DNA of 64,000 bases from a gamma proteobacterium symbiont of Ctena orbiculata. GTDB lineage: Bacteria > Pseudomonadota > Gammaproteobacteria > Chromatiales > Chromatiaceae. The DNA is taken from NCBI GenBank assembly GCA_003058495.1, contig QBVC01000018.1, positions 62,001-126,000 of the forward strand, in the 5' to 3' direction. A model generated the notes under the pieces. It ran no database searches, had not been told where the DNA came from, and saw only the letters and a program-made list of their open reading frames with translations. The position numbers and the translations under genes were made by a program. Below, piece after piece: positions 1 through 8,707 of this stretch (position 1 is its first letter; every line of letters starts with the position of its first letter).

Positions 1-163
1 ATCCTGCATGAAGCGGTCCCTATCTATGAATATAGACCGCCGACAGATCGTCGAATTGCGTGGATTGGAGGATCGGTCCAAATTCCTGCCGGCCTTGCAG
101 GCGGGCAAATTGACAGCTGTCTATTATCATGCGGTAGCAAACGGGCTGAGCCCTTTGCCATAA
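1..163 (+). CDS. 3' end of a truncated gene, possibly SapC-like
   Basis: The frame is open from the left edge to the TAA at 161-163, giving about 53 C-terminal residues that end in NGLSPLP. The tail contains LQAGKLTAVYYHAVANG, which resembles the short C-terminal segment of SapC-family proteins (a GxL..xYxH pattern), but the piece is too short to be sure. An ATG at position 8 could also make it a complete tiny ORF; the upstream frame stays open, so a truncated gene is more likely. It converges on the ybaK-like gene with only 5 bases between the stops. Confidence 0.4.
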   Translation, partial: SCMKRSLSMNIDRRQIVELRGLEDRSKFLPALQAGKLTAVYYHAVANGLSPLP

Positions 164-168
164 GAACA

Positions 169-636
169 CTACTTGGCGATCGCCGTAAAACGGGCATCCA
201 GCAAGCGCGCCAAGTCTTCCGCCACCAGCTCAATCTCCAAACCACGCCGCCCTGCGCTGACGAACAGCGTTGGCAATTCGGCGGCAGAACGGTCGATCAG
301 GGTCAACAGGCGCTTTTTCTGTCCCAGGGGGCTGACTCCGCCCACCACATAGCCGGTAGTGCGCTCCACTTGCCCGGCGTCCGCCATGGCCGCTTTTTTT
401 ACCTTCGCCGCCCTTGCGAACGCCTTCAGGTCGAGCTGCGTCGAGACCGGGACCACGGCAACGGCCAACTCCCGGCCGTCCAGCGAGACCACCAGGGTCT
501 TGAACACGCGTTGCGGGGGAATCCCGAGTTTTTCCGCTGCCTCCATGCCGTAAGAGGGATGCTTCGAATCGTGTTCGTAGCTGTGAGTCCGAAACTCGAT
601 GCCTGCCTTTTTTGCGGCATTGATTGCTGGTGTCAT
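169..636 (-). CDS. ybaK: Cys-tRNA(Pro) deacylase, YbaK/EbsC family
   Basis: A 155-residue protein of the YbaK family, which hydrolyses Cys-tRNA(Pro) misacylated by prolyl-tRNA synthetase in the cytoplasm. It begins MTPAINAAKKAGIEF, carries the family segment RVFKTLVVSLDG and the TGYVVGGVSPLGQKK block, whose lysine and glycine-rich loop form the catalytic pocket in known members. The length matches the family. The frame is open upstream, but the ATG at 636 gives the normal N-terminus and overlaps the stop of the upstream PqiA-like gene by four bases (ATGA), so the two are probably translationally coupled. Confidence 0.92.
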   Translation of the reverse strand: MTPAINAAKKAGIEFRTHSYEHDSKHPSYGMEAAEKLGIPPQRVFKTLVVSLDGRELAVAVVPVSTQLDLKAFARAAKVKKAAMADAGQVERTTGYVVGGVSPLGQKKRLLTLIDRSAAELPTLFVSAGRRGLEIELVAEDLARLLDARFTAIAK

Positions 637-1157
637 TGTGTCAGTCGAAAACCTGCGACCCGATGGGTGATGAACATGATCAGCAACACCGCCGCCGCGA
701 ACAGATAGAGCCCGGCATGTATCTCGATCTCTGCGATCACATCCAATTTTACCGCAACCACCATTACCGCAACCACCATGACATCCAACATACCCCATCG
801 TCCGTAATCGTGCATCAGCTTCAACAGCCTTAGATAGCGTGTTGAATTGAGATCGCGCAGCTGCAGCAACAGAAACAGCAACACGATCTTCATCACCGGC
901 AGCACCACGCTGAACAATCCTACAAGGATAAAGAGAAACCAGTGGTCCCGCTGCAACAACGCCATGATCCCCGAAATCACGGAGAACGAGTTGGCGATGA
1001 AGAGAAACTTTGTCAGTGTCAACATGGGCAGGGAGAGACCCGCCACCAACAGGCAACTGGCGAGCAGCAGCAGTAAGCGTAGCCACCTCACCGACCGATG
1101 CGGAATCGGCACCGGTATTGCTTCATCCCGCTGTTGCATGCTATCCCCGGTCTTCAT
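633..1157 (-). CDS. PqiA-like inner-membrane protein
   Basis: A 174-residue membrane protein with four hydrophobic segments (about residues 25-47, 54-68, 72-100 and 120-165), including the FLFIANSFSVISG and PVMKIVLLFLLL blocks typical of the paraquat-inducible protein A domain. Classical PqiA has two such domains plus zinc-ribbon CxxC motifs; this one has a single domain and no CxxC, so it is a short stand-alone member. The role in PqiABC is lipid transport between membranes; here no pqiB or pqiC partner is seen, so the role is open. Its stop overlaps the start of ybaK. Confidence 0.75.
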   Translation of the reverse strand: MKTGDSMQQRDEAIPVPIPHRSVRWLRLLLLLASCLLVAGLSLPMLTLTKFLFIANSFSVISGIMALLQRDHWFLFILVGLFSVVLPVMKIVLLFLLLQLRDLNSTRYLRLLKLMHDYGRWGMLDVMVVAVMVVAVKLDVIAEIEIHAGLYLFAAAVLLIMFITHRVAGFRLTQ

Positions 1158-1245
1158 CGGGGACGCCCTCCCATCGACAATCCATGCCAGGGTGTCGCGC
1201 CTCTTCCCTTATGGTCAACATGGCCGGTCAATCCCATCCCTGCCG

Positions 1246-1695
1246 TCAGTGGTATTTCCTGCCCCGGTGCCTGATCCATCCCCCCGCTCGCCTGCCCTGG
1301 GGGTCGTGATGGGTCCAGTGCACCACCCCACCCCGCTCATTCCATTCATAGACACCGGAAAACTCGACGCTGTCGCCGGTATCGAGGGCATCCAGTCGTG
1401 GCGCAAGATCGATATTGTGGGCGATCATCAGGGTATGTCCGGAACCGAGGCGGACAATGAAGCGTTGATGGCGACTGCCGTCGAGGTCATCCGCGAGCAG
1501 CCTGACGACCTCTCCCTCGCCCGCCACAGGAAGATCATTGGCCCGCTGCCGGAAGGCGTCGGATATCAGATCGTCGGAGCTGGACCGGGTCGGGTTCTCG
1601 GGTATCCCGAGCGTCTGTTGATCACGCTGTTGCAGACCATAGTAGCCGGCGACAAGCACGATCAGTACAGCAACCACTTTGTTTGACAGTGACAA
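1246..1695 (-). CDS. DUF3465 family protein, probably exported or membrane-anchored
   Basis: About 149 residues with one N-terminal hydrophobic segment (VVAVLIVLVAGYYGL) and a soluble C-terminal part containing RHQRFIVRLGSGHTLMIAHNIDLAP and GVVHWTHHDP, the signature of the DUF3465 family. The C-terminal part looks like a small beta-barrel domain; function is unknown. No ATG lies near the start; the best start is TTG at 1695, preceded by a GGGGAT stretch. It lies 17 bases downstream of hspQ in the same direction and probably shares its transcript. Confidence 0.7.
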   Translation of the reverse strand: MSLSNKVVAVLIVLVAGYYGLQQRDQQTLGIPENPTRSSSDDLISDAFRQRANDLPVAGEGEVVRLLADDLDGSRHQRFIVRLGSGHTLMIAHNIDLAPRLDALDTGDSVEFSGVYEWNERGGVVHWTHHDPQGRRAGGWIRHRGRKYH

Positions 1696-1712
1696 GCTGG
1701 ATATCCCCGGGT

Positions 1713-2042
1713 TCAGTTGATCCGCTTGCCGGTGGTATACCTGCCGTCAACGAAGTCATCAAAAAACTCCTTCACCAACGGATGGTCCACGGGATCGATA
1801 TTCTCGTCGAGGGTCAGATTGCGCTCTGCCACATAGGTCTCGTTATTGGAGCTGTGGACCAGGACCCGGTACCAGGGTTGGTCCTTGGGCGGACGGGACC
1901 GGGCAACCTGATCGTACCACTCATCACTCAGCATGAATTGTGCATCCACGTCCACAATCACACCGCGATAGTCGAACAGACGATGGTGGACGAGTTCGCC
2001 GACACTGAACTTCGCCTTGGTTGTCTCGATTTCTGAAGACAT
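1713..2042 (-). CDS. hspQ: Heat-shock protein HspQ (YccV-type, hemimethylated-DNA-binding fold)
   Basis: A 109-residue protein with the HspQ/YccV domain: KFSVGELVHHRLFDYRGVIVDVD near the N-terminus, then DQPWYRVLVHS and TYVAERNL. In enterobacteria HspQ is a specificity factor for Lon protease and is heat-induced. The frame extends upstream, but the ATG at 2042 has a GGAG nine bases before it and gives the usual MSSE-type N-terminus, so this start was chosen. It is followed closely by the DUF3465 gene. Confidence 0.9.
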   Translation of the reverse strand: MSSEIETTKAKFSVGELVHHRLFDYRGVIVDVDAQFMLSDEWYDQVARSRPPKDQPWYRVLVHSSNNETYVAERNLTLDENIDPVDHPLVKEFFDDFVDGRYTTGKRIN

Positions 2043-2245
2043 CAGCAGCAACTCCGGGATGATGTGGTACCCATACTCTACCACACAGGCCGGTCAAACC
2101 GACCGCTGCCCGGCGCAACCCCGCCTGCCGATGGGTAAATTACGGACAAATCCCATAGTTATCTCAGGGCCAAGATTATTCCGGCTATCCTGGCATGGCG
2201 CCTCCTGATATCATCGCGCACGTCTGGAAAGCTGGGATGGATACT

Positions 2246-2953
2246 ATGGTATTGGCCGATTATTTCACCGCGAAGGGTAACCAGGTCCGGTTCAGCCGTG
2301 ACCAGGCCAGTCGCTTTGCAAAAGAAATTGCAAATGATTTCAATCCGATACACAACGCGGATGCAAAGATGTTTTGCGTCCCCGGTGACCTGCTCTTTTC
2401 CGTCGCCCTCGATCACCTGGGACTGAGTCAACGTATGCGCTTCAACTTCTCAAGCATGGTGACCGACAATGCCGTGATCCTGCCTCAGAGTGACGCCTCG
2501 CTGATCGAGGTCATGGATGAGGCGGGAAAGCAGTATCTCTCCATCGATCGTGAGGGTGAGAACACCCGCGATCCGCTCCTGATCGACCGCTTCACAAGCC
2601 GTTATGTCGCCTTCTCGGGCAGGGCCTTTCCCCACATCCTGGTACCCTTGATGGCGGAACAGGGGGTCATGATCAATCCCGCGCGGCCCCTGGTGATCTA
2701 CCAGAGCATGGAGATCAATCTCAGCCATCTCAACTTCAACGATCCCGAACTGGAGCCGACAGGATCGGGTCTGGAGGTGCAGGGAAAAAAGGGAATAGTG
2801 CGCCTCGATTTCCGCATTATGGAGGCGGGTGTGGAGGTTGGTCAGGGGGCCAAGCATATGGCCCTGCGTGGTCTGCAGCCCTATCAGGACGAGGCCATGC
2901 AGACGATAGTCGACACCTATAACGACAACAAGCTCGCCTACATAACCGCCTGA
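2246..2953 (+). CDS. DUF3581 family protein
   Basis: About 235 residues beginning MVLADYFTAKGNQV. The block FAKEIANDFNPIHNADAKMFCVPGDLLF is the family hallmark and resembles the NPxH region of hot-dog-fold hydratases, suggesting binding of an acyl thioester; this is inference. DUF3581 proteins are widespread single-copy genes in gammaproteobacteria with no assigned function. ATGs at 2195, 2237 and 2246 are all in frame; homologues start close to the LADYF segment, so 2246 is preferred. It converges on the 4.5S RNA gene. Confidence 0.78.
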   Translation: MVLADYFTAKGNQVRFSRDQASRFAKEIANDFNPIHNADAKMFCVPGDLLFSVALDHLGLSQRMRFNFSSMVTDNAVILPQSDASLIEVMDEAGKQYLSIDREGENTRDPLLIDRFTSRYVAFSGRAFPHILVPLMAEQGVMINPARPLVIYQSMEINLSHLNFNDPELEPTGSGLEVQGKKGIVRLDFRIMEAGVEVGQGAKHMALRGLQPYQDEAMQTIVDTYNDNKLAYITA

Positions 2954-2992
2954 TAACCTTATGGATCGCTACCGATCAGGCGACTGTTAGGG

Positions 2993-3107
2993 TGGCGGGA
3001 AGTACCAGCCACACCCCGGCACACGATGCCACTGCTGCCGCTGCTCCCTTCCGGGCCTGACGGGGTTCACAGCTTCTCGTTGCGGGGGGACCGATACCTA
3101 CCGCCAT
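2993..3107 (-). ncRNA. ffs: 4.5S (signal recognition particle) RNA
   Basis: Read on the minus strand, the segment carries the universal SRP domain IV core: the asymmetric loop and GGAA tetraloop region GTCAGGCCCGGAAGGGAGCA around 3064-3045, followed by GTGTGCCGGGGTGTGGCTGG as in the E. coli RNA. The ends pair (GGCGG near 3105 with CCGCC near 2994), closing a single long hairpin of about 115 nt, the usual bacterial 4.5S length. It binds Ffh to deliver membrane proteins. The exact ends are estimated from the pairing. Confidence 0.93.
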
Positions 3108-3118
3108 AAGAGCTGGGG

Positions 3119-3124
3119 ATTATA
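3119..3124 (-). promoter_or_regulatory. -10 box of the 4.5S RNA gene
   Basis: The minus strand reads TATAAT exactly here, 12 bases before the predicted 5' end of the SRP RNA at about 3107. A convincing -35 is not visible at the matching distance. Confidence 0.6.
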
Positions 3125-3164
3125 CCGATTATTGGAGGCCAAAAAAGCTCGAATCTTATCCGCA

Positions 3165-3806
3165 TCAGAGGATTCGACAATCCAATCCGCGCTGCAGGAT
3201 GAGCGATTTCAGCGCCGACCAGACATTGTCCAGCATGATGGGCTGGGCCTTATCGTTGGGATGGATACCATCGGCCTGCATCAGCCCCTCGTCCAGGGCG
3301 ACGTGCTGGAGAAAGAATGGCACCAGGGGAACCGATTCCGCCCTGGCGACATCATAATAGACTTGATGGAAGGCATTGACGAAATCCTCGCCATAGTTCG
3401 CCGGCAGACGGACACCCAGCAGTAGTACCGACGCCCCGGCCTCTTTCGCCAGCCTCACCATCTGTTGCAGATTGTCCCTCATGGTGACAATACCGATGCC
3501 GCGCAGGCCGTCATTACCGCCAAGTTCGATAATGACTATGTCCGGCTGTTGTTGCGCAAGCAGGGTCGGGAGCCGGCTCACACCGCCCTTGGTGGTATCA
3601 CCGGAGACACTGGCATTGACCACGGCGAAGGGGCCACAATGGCGTTTCAACCGCTGTGCCAGGAGGCTTACCCAGCGCTGTTCGGTGGTGACGCCGTAAC
3701 CGGCGCTCAGACTGTCGCCGACAACCAACAGGTTTGGCTGCACCGCGCTTAGCGACAGCGGACTTGCGAGTGAGAAGAGTAATAAACGCCGTAGGATCTT
3801 TTTCAT
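3165..3806 (-). CDS. tesA: Arylesterase / lysophospholipase L1 (TesA, SGNH hydrolase)
   Basis: A 213-residue SGNH hydrolase with an N-terminal signal peptide ([20 protein letters not shown]). The four family blocks are present: GDSLSAGYG with the nucleophilic serine, SVSGDTT with the glycine, ELGGNDGLRG with the asparagine, and the C-terminal DGIHPN with the Asp-His pair. Family members hydrolyse acyl-CoA and lysophospholipids in the periplasm. The ATG at 3806 is chosen over the TTG at 3824. It is divergent from ybbA-ybbP, the same order as in E. coli. Confidence 0.92.
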   Translation of the reverse strand: MKKILRRLLLFSLASPLSLSAVQPNLLVVGDSLSAGYGVTTEQRWVSLLAQRLKRHCGPFAVVNASVSGDTTKGGVSRLPTLLAQQQPDIVIIELGGNDGLRGIGIVTMRDNLQQMVRLAKEAGASVLLLGVRLPANYGEDFVNAFHQVYYDVARAESVPLVPFFLQHVALDEGLMQADGIHPNDKAQPIMLDNVWSALKSLILQRGLDCRIL

Positions 3807-4497
3807 GTTGCAAACATCATCCAATCAACATCCTGTGACTGCAAGCGGGCTGGAGAAGTTCGTCGAGACCAGCGCCGGCCGGATCGATATCCTGCAGCGG
3901 ATCGACCTGGAGGTATCCCCCGGGGAGGCAGTGGCGATTCTCGGCGCCTCGGGTTCGGGTAAATCGACCCTGCTGGGACTGCTGGCCGGTCTGGACCAGG
4001 CCTCGTCCGGTGAGGTCAGACTCTTCGGCACCTCTCTTGGGGATCTGGATGAGGATGGCCGCGCGGCGCTGCGCGCCGGCAGGGTGGGATTTGTCTTCCA
4101 GTCCTTTCAACTGCTCAGCGGCATGACCGCATTGGAGAATGTCATGCTGCCCCTGGAACTGGCGGGTGAACGCGGGGCCGAGACGGCGGCAAAGGCCGCA
4201 CTCACGGCAGCCGGGCTGTCGCAGCGGCTTCACCACTACCCGTCCCAGCTCTCAGGCGGGGAGCAGCAGCGGGTCGCCCTCGCCCGCGCCTTTGCCCCCG
4301 ATCCCAAGGTGCTTTTTGCCGATGAGCCCACCGCCAACCTGGATGCCCACACCGGAGAGACGGTGGCCGACCTGCTCTTCAGCCTCCAGGAACAGAGCGA
4401 CACGGTGCTGATCCTGGTCACCCACGACGAGATGCTGGCCCGTCGCTGCGACCGTCGCCTCTACCTGCGCGACGGCGTCCTGGAGAACGGGGCTTGA
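3805..4497 (+). CDS. ybbA: ABC transporter ATP-binding protein, YbbA (LolD-like)
   Basis: A 230-residue ATPase with Walker [10 protein letters not shown] (residues 47-55), a Q-loop in [11 protein letters not shown], the signature LSGGEQQR, Walker [12 protein letters not shown] and the H-loop THDE. It belongs to the MacB/LolD class that drives FtsX-like permeases. The AGGA at 3793-3796, eight bases before the ATG, serves as ribosome site but lies inside the coding region of divergent tesA. It overlaps the next gene by four bases. Confidence 0.92.
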   Translation: MLQTSSNQHPVTASGLEKFVETSAGRIDILQRIDLEVSPGEAVAILGASGSGKSTLLGLLAGLDQASSGEVRLFGTSLGDLDEDGRAALRAGRVGFVFQSFQLLSGMTALENVMLPLELAGERGAETAAKAALTAAGLSQRLHHYPSQLSGGEQQRVALARAFAPDPKVLFADEPTANLDAHTGETVADLLFSLQEQSDTVLILVTHDEMLARRCDRRLYLRDGVLENGA

Positions 4498-6983
4498 ACA
4501 GATTCCAATTCGCCCTGCGATTGCTGCGTCGGGACTGGCGGGCCGGGGAGCTGCGGCTGCTCGCCAGCGCCCTGGTGATCGCCGTGGCCTCGGTGACTTC
4601 GGTGGGTTTCTTCACCGATCGCATCGAGCGCGCCATGGCGCGCCAGGCGAGCGAGGTATTGGCCGCCGATTTGCGGATCGAGAGCAATCGGCCACTCCCT
4701 GAGATTCTTGTCGAGGAGGCCGAGCGGCTTGAGCTGCCCTACGCCAGGACCCTCAGCTTCCCCAGCGTCGTCCTGCATCGCGACACGACCCAGCTGGTGC
4801 AGGTGAAAGCTGTCTCCCAGGGCTATCCCCTGCGCGGTCGAATGCGGGTGCGCGACAGCGTGGAGGGTGAGGACCGGGAGGCGGTAGCCGTACCGGCATC
4901 AGGCGAAGTCTGGATGGAAGAGCGTCTCCTGCCCCTGTTGAACATCGCCCTGGGTGACAGCATCAAACTGGGGAAGCGCAGCTTCAAGCTGGCTCGAATC
5001 ATCACCTATGAACCCGACCGTTCGGCCAACCTGTTCCGCCTGGCGCCCAGGCTGATGGTCCCCACCGGCGATATCGATGAGACCGGACTGCTGGGGCCTG
5101 CAAGCCGGGTCAGGCACTATCTGTTGTTGGCGGGATCTCCCTCGCAGATGGACGACTACCGGCGCTGGGCGGAAGCACTCGAGATCGGCGGGGTGGAGGT
5201 CGAGGATATCCGCTCGGCACGTCCTGAACTGCGCTCCGCGCTGGACCAGGGGGGGCGCTTTCTGCGCCTGGCCGCGGCTACCGCCATCCTGCTCTGCATG
5301 GTCGCCGTGGCCCTCTCCAGCCGCCGCTTCGTCGAACGGCAGTCCGACAGCAGCGCCTTGATCCGCTGTCTCGGCGCCAGCCGCCGGGCAGTGGTCCAGA
5401 TCTTCATCCTGAGGCTGTTGGGTCTCGGGCTGGTCGCCAGCCTGATCGGCGTGCTGGCCGGATTGGGCGTGCAGACCCTGCTGATCAGACTGGTCGGCCA
5501 CTGGTTCAGCAGCCAGATACCCGCGCCAACGGCCTGGCCCCTGGTCTCGGGCATGATCACCGGAATCCTGGTGCTGATCGGTTTCTCCCTGCCCTCGATA
5601 ATCCGCCTCGGCGCAGTGCCCCCGCTGCGCGTATTCAGACGCCACCTGGATGCGCCTCCCGTCAGCTACCTGCTGTTTCTCGCCACCGCCCTGCTCTCCC
5701 TGAGCATATTGCTGATATGGCAGATTGGCGATGACAGGATGGCCCTGCGCCTGATAGGCGGTCTCCTGGCCGGGCTGGCGATCCTGCTTCTGATCTCCCG
5801 CCTGCTGGTCTATCTGCTGGCGCCGTTGCGCAATCTCACCGCCGGCTCCTGGCGTTACGGACTGGCCAGCCTGTCGCGCAATCCGGCCACGACCAGCATT
5901 CAGTTGACCGGTTTCGGCCTGGGCTTCACCGTGTTGCTGCTGTTGGCGATTGTCCGGGTCGACCTCCTGGCAAGCTGGCAGGGTGCGCTGCCGGATGACA
6001 GCCCCAACCAGTTTCTGATCAACATCCAGCCGCAGGAGGTGGATGCGGTGGATGCGTTGCTGGCCCAGGGAGGGATCAAGACCAATGGCCTGTTTCCGAT
6101 GATCCGCGGCCGTCTGATCAGCATCGACGGCGACCCGGTCAGCCGCGACAACTATGACAACCCCAGGGCCCAACGGCTGGCAACCCGGGATTTCAACATC
6201 AGCCATGCGGCCCAACCCCAGAGCGACAACAAGATCGTCTCCGGCTATTGGTGGGCCGAATCACAACTCCATGAGGCCTGGTTCTCGGTGGAGCAGGGAC
6301 TGGCCGAGACCCTGGGCATCCCCCTCGGTGCGGAGCTTGAATTCGAGATAGCGGGCAGTCGGGTCAAAGGCCGGGTTGAGAATCTGCGTGCGGTGGAATG
6401 GGACTCGTTCAATGTCAACTTCTTCGTTATCGGCACCCCGGGACTGCTGGGTGAAAGACCGGCCACCTACATCACCAGCTTCTATCTGCCCAAGGAAAAA
6501 CGCCGTCTGCTCCACACCCTGGTCCAACGTTTCCCCAGTATCACGGCACTGGATGTCACTGCATTGATGACCCAGGTGCGCACCATCATGGACCGTGGCG
6601 CCCTGGCCGTGGAGTCGGTCTTTCTCTTCACCCTTGCCGCGGGATTGATCCTGCTCTACGCGGGGATTCAGGCAAGTCACGAGTTGAAGGCGCAGGAGAC
6701 CGCTGTGTTGCGCACCCTCGGCGTCAAACGCAGTGTACTGCTGCTCTCCACACTGCTGGAGTTCGCCCTGCTCGGGGGGTTGGCGGGCCTGGTATCGGCC
6801 GCGCTGGCAAGCGCCATCAGCTATTCCCTGGCCCACGCGGTATTCAATCTGCCCTGGCAGCTTGATCTGTCGATGTGGCTTTCCGCGCTGCTGTTTGGCG
6901 CTCTCTGTGTCGGTATTGCCGGTACCCTCGCCAGCCGCACGCTGCTCAATACCCCGCCCCTGGTTACCATGAGAAAAATCTAG
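4494..6983 (+). CDS. ybbP: FtsX-like ABC transporter permease, YbbP
   Basis: A large permease of 829 residues with N-terminal anchor (LLASALVIAVASVTSVGFFTD), a long periplasmic domain, two FtsX transmembrane blocks of three to four helices (about residues 255-370 and 690-820) and a middle cluster of helices (about 390-500). The architecture matches E. coli YbbP, which works with YbbA and the esterase TesA; the substrate is probably lipophilic but not settled. It starts at TTG 4494 within the stop region of ybbA (TTGA overlap), so translation is coupled. Confidence 0.88.
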   Translation: MNRFQFALRLLRRDWRAGELRLLASALVIAVASVTSVGFFTDRIERAMARQASEVLAADLRIESNRPLPEILVEEAERLELPYARTLSFPSVVLHRDTTQLVQVKAVSQGYPLRGRMRVRDSVEGEDREAVAVPASGEVWMEERLLPLLNIALGDSIKLGKRSFKLARIITYEPDRSANLFRLAPRLMVPTGDIDETGLLGPASRVRHYLLLAGSPSQMDDYRRWAEALEIGGVEVEDIRSARPELRSALDQGGRFLRLAAATAILLCMVAVALSSRRFVERQSDSSALIRCLGASRRAVVQIFILRLLGLGLVASLIGVLAGLGVQTLLIRLVGHWFSSQIPAPTAWPLVSGMITGILVLIGFSLPSIIRLGAVPPLRVFRRHLDAPPVSYLLFLATALLSLSILLIWQIGDDRMALRLIGGLLAGLAILLLISRLLVYLLAPLRNLTAGSWRYGLASLSRNPATTSIQLTGFGLGFTVLLLLAIVRVDLLASWQGALPDDSPNQFLINIQPQEVDAVDALLAQGGIKTNGLFPMIRGRLISIDGDPVSRDNYDNPRAQRLATRDFNISHAAQPQSDNKIVSGYWWAESQLHEAWFSVEQGLAETLGIPLGAELEFEIAGSRVKGRVENLRAVEWDSFNVNFFVIGTPGLLGERPATYITSFYLPKEKRRLLHTLVQRFPSITALDVTALMTQVRTIMDRGALAVESVFLFTLAAGLILLYAGIQASHELKAQETAVLRTLGVKRSVLLLSTLLEFALLGGLAGLVSAALASAISYSLAHAVFNLPWQLDLSMWLSALLFGALCVGIAGTLASRTLLNTPPLVTMRKI

Positions 6984-7051
6984 CAGCGGCATCACAGGGG
7001 TTTGTTATCTTCCAGCCATACCAGCCGTTGGCGAAGGTTGGAAAGCGCCCG

Positions 7052-7525
7052 TTATCCGCGGAGTGGTATGGCGTGGTTGCGGTGCAACCCCCGAGCCGGC
7101 GTTGCCGCCGCCAGACGGGCTTGGTTGCGGAGACCCCTCACCTCGGGGTGACATTGCGGCGAGTCGAGCAGGATAGTGTATATCTTTTGATAGATATTGT
7201 TCTCAGCGGTCTCGCCACTTTCCCGCAACAGCAGTTCCATTTCCGCCTCCTCGATCCGATCCTTGAACTCGGGGTAGACGTCAAGCAGTCTGCTCGGGCC
7301 CAGTAAGCAGTAGGCGATGCCCCAAGCCGCAGAGCTGACGATAGAATCCGAAACCACGGGGACCGGCTCATTGTATTTTCGCGCTATCGCCGTGACCTGT
7401 CGATGCAGCACCTGCAGGATATCCTTTGAAACCGACGCCTCCAGATCGTTCAACGCCAGGCTGACCGAAGCGAGGTGGTTGCAGAGAAGCCTCCTCACCA
7501 AGCCTTTTTCCATAAAACTAAACAT
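7052..7525 (-). CDS. Hypothetical protein, helical, unknown family
   Basis: A 157-residue soluble protein not recognised. It is rich in helix-forming residues up to about residue 120 (LVRRLLCNHLASVSLALNDL, then DRIEEAEMELLLRESGETAEN), with a basic tail rich in R and A. No signal peptide or membrane segment is seen. The ATG at 7525 is preceded by GGAGGG eleven bases upstream, which supports translation. It is convergent with ybbP and divergent from the small membrane protein at 7821. Confidence 0.55.
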   Translation of the reverse strand: MFSFMEKGLVRRLLCNHLASVSLALNDLEASVSKDILQVLHRQVTAIARKYNEPVPVVSDSIVSSAAWGIAYCLLGPSRLLDVYPEFKDRIEEAEMELLLRESGETAENNIYQKIYTILLDSPQCHPEVRGLRNQARLAAATPARGLHRNHAIPLRG

Positions 7526-7820
7526 CGTTTATAAAGCCCTCCCTGCCGAAACGTCATTCGGGAACATCCAATTATTACTGCTGCATCCACCGTCTTCGAT
7601 GGTTATAGAATAGTATTTCTCCACCCGTGCCCTAAAGCAGGTATCCCGGATCCTAACGAACAATACTTAAGGCAAGCTTAAATAGGAAAAAAAAGGGTGT
7701 CGATTCCCCGAGGCCAGGGATGGTAGTATGATTCGGTCTGTCTGCTAATCTGTGCCCAGACGAAAATAACGATAAGACCGGCCAAGCCGGGACAACATAA
7801 TGACCACCAGGAGGAAGTGA
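7526..7820. other. Divergent intergenic region
   Basis: The 295 bases separate two divergent genes and are AT-rich compared with their surroundings, with an A8 tract near 7688-7696. Promoters for both genes must lie here, but no box pair was convincing. No ORF or RNA gene was recognised. Confidence 0.4.
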
Positions 7821-8138
7821 ATGTTCAATTTGTTAAAGTACAAGTGCCTGCTCGGCTATCTCTGGACCAGCGCTATCGCCGCGGGCGTTCTCAGCATCAT
7901 ATTCTTTACCTTCATCGATCCTGTTCATGTCGCCAATATGCTGGAATTGCAGAGCGACACTGCCCTGTACGAGGTCAAGATCTACGCCTGGGTCTTCTGT
8001 GCAATCTGGTTCTCAATGAATACATCCACCTACCTCGCCTACTATTTCGGACAGCTGGTGCAGAAGATGGAAAAGGAAGAGCAGCAGCAGACAGAGCGAG
8101 GCAAGTCGGTCAACGACAGCCATCTCGAAATCGGCTAG
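7821..8138 (+). CDS. Small two-helix membrane protein
   Basis: A 105-residue protein with two hydrophobic segments (about residues 10-32 and 52-76) and a charged C-terminal tail (KMEKEEQQQTERGK). A very strong ribosome site, AGGAGGAAG, ends four bases before the ATG. The family is not recognised. It stands alone, convergent with the ferritin-like gene. The strong ribosome site and clean topology argue that it is real and well expressed. Confidence 0.6.
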   Translation: MFNLLKYKCLLGYLWTSAIAAGVLSIIFFTFIDPVHVANMLELQSDTALYEVKIYAWVFCAIWFSMNTSTYLAYYFGQLVQKMEKEEQQQTERGKSVNDSHLEIG

Positions 8139-8185
8139 GCACCGGCATAGGGGGGCAGGCTTGGGAAGGCCGGCGCAATAAAACC

Positions 8186-8707
8186 TTATTCAGGCATATT
8201 GGGCGGATCGAGATCCTCCAGCGGCGGCTCATCCTGCAGTCTGGCCTGCCACTCCCGCAACATCTCCACATGCCAACCCTCCTCCTCGGCCATCTCCAAC
8301 GCCATCGTCCTGACCTCATCGTTTGGGGTGCTGTCGGCAACCTGCTGATAGAAATCCCGGCCCCGGGTCTCGTTAAACAGCGCGATCTCCATTGCCTGGG
8401 AAATGGTCATCATGTAGTTTGCCCCGTCCATGCAGAATGACTCCGGTGAAGAGGGGCACTTCCATTTGAAATCCCAGGGCGTAATCGTCGGCAGCTCGAC
8501 CCCTTGTGTTCGTTGATGCACCTCCTTCGCGTGCTGGCGGCTGTAGTCCCCCAGCTTCCTGAACAGCTCGGCAACCTTCAAGTTGTTGTGAATCTCCATG
8601 CTGTCGGCGAGTTCTTCGTAGTGGTCGCTGGAGGCCTCTTCCAGTTCCAGGGCATGCACCAGGAACTCACCCACGGAATCGATAACGATCTCGGGATTCT
8701 CGCTCAT
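8186..8707 (-). CDS. Ferritin-like (rubrerythrin-type) four-helix protein linked to KOR
   Basis: A 173-residue helical protein whose two helix pairs fit a di-iron ferritin-like fold: LVHALELEEASSDHYEELAD with SRQHAKEVH, and IALFNETRGRDFYQQV with EEEGWHVEML. The second ExxH (EGWH) is intact, whereas the first histidine is preceded by SRQ instead of an E three residues earlier, so the di-iron site may be altered. Its ATG overlaps the TGA of korB (ATGA). A role in protecting the oxygen-sensitive oxidoreductase, by removing peroxide or oxygen, is inferred from this linkage. Confidence 0.8.
   Translation of the reverse strand: MSENPEIVIDSVGEFLVHALELEEASSDHYEELADSMEIHNNLKVAELFRKLGDYSRQHAKEVHQRTQGVELPTITPWDFKWKCPSSPESFCMDGANYMMTISQAMEIALFNETRGRDFYQQVADSTPNDEVRTMALEMAEEEGWHVEMLREWQARLQDEPPLEDLDPPNMPE

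Noticed and set aside
169-1086. A 305-codon frame reading ybaK with a long N-terminal extension
   Set aside because: The first 150 codons overlap the PqiA-like gene in another frame and have no family match; ATG 636 gives the normal N-terminus.
4899-6215. A 438-codon minus-strand frame inside ybbP
   Set aside because: Q- and G-rich composition typical of antisense reading; ybbP on the other strand is complete.
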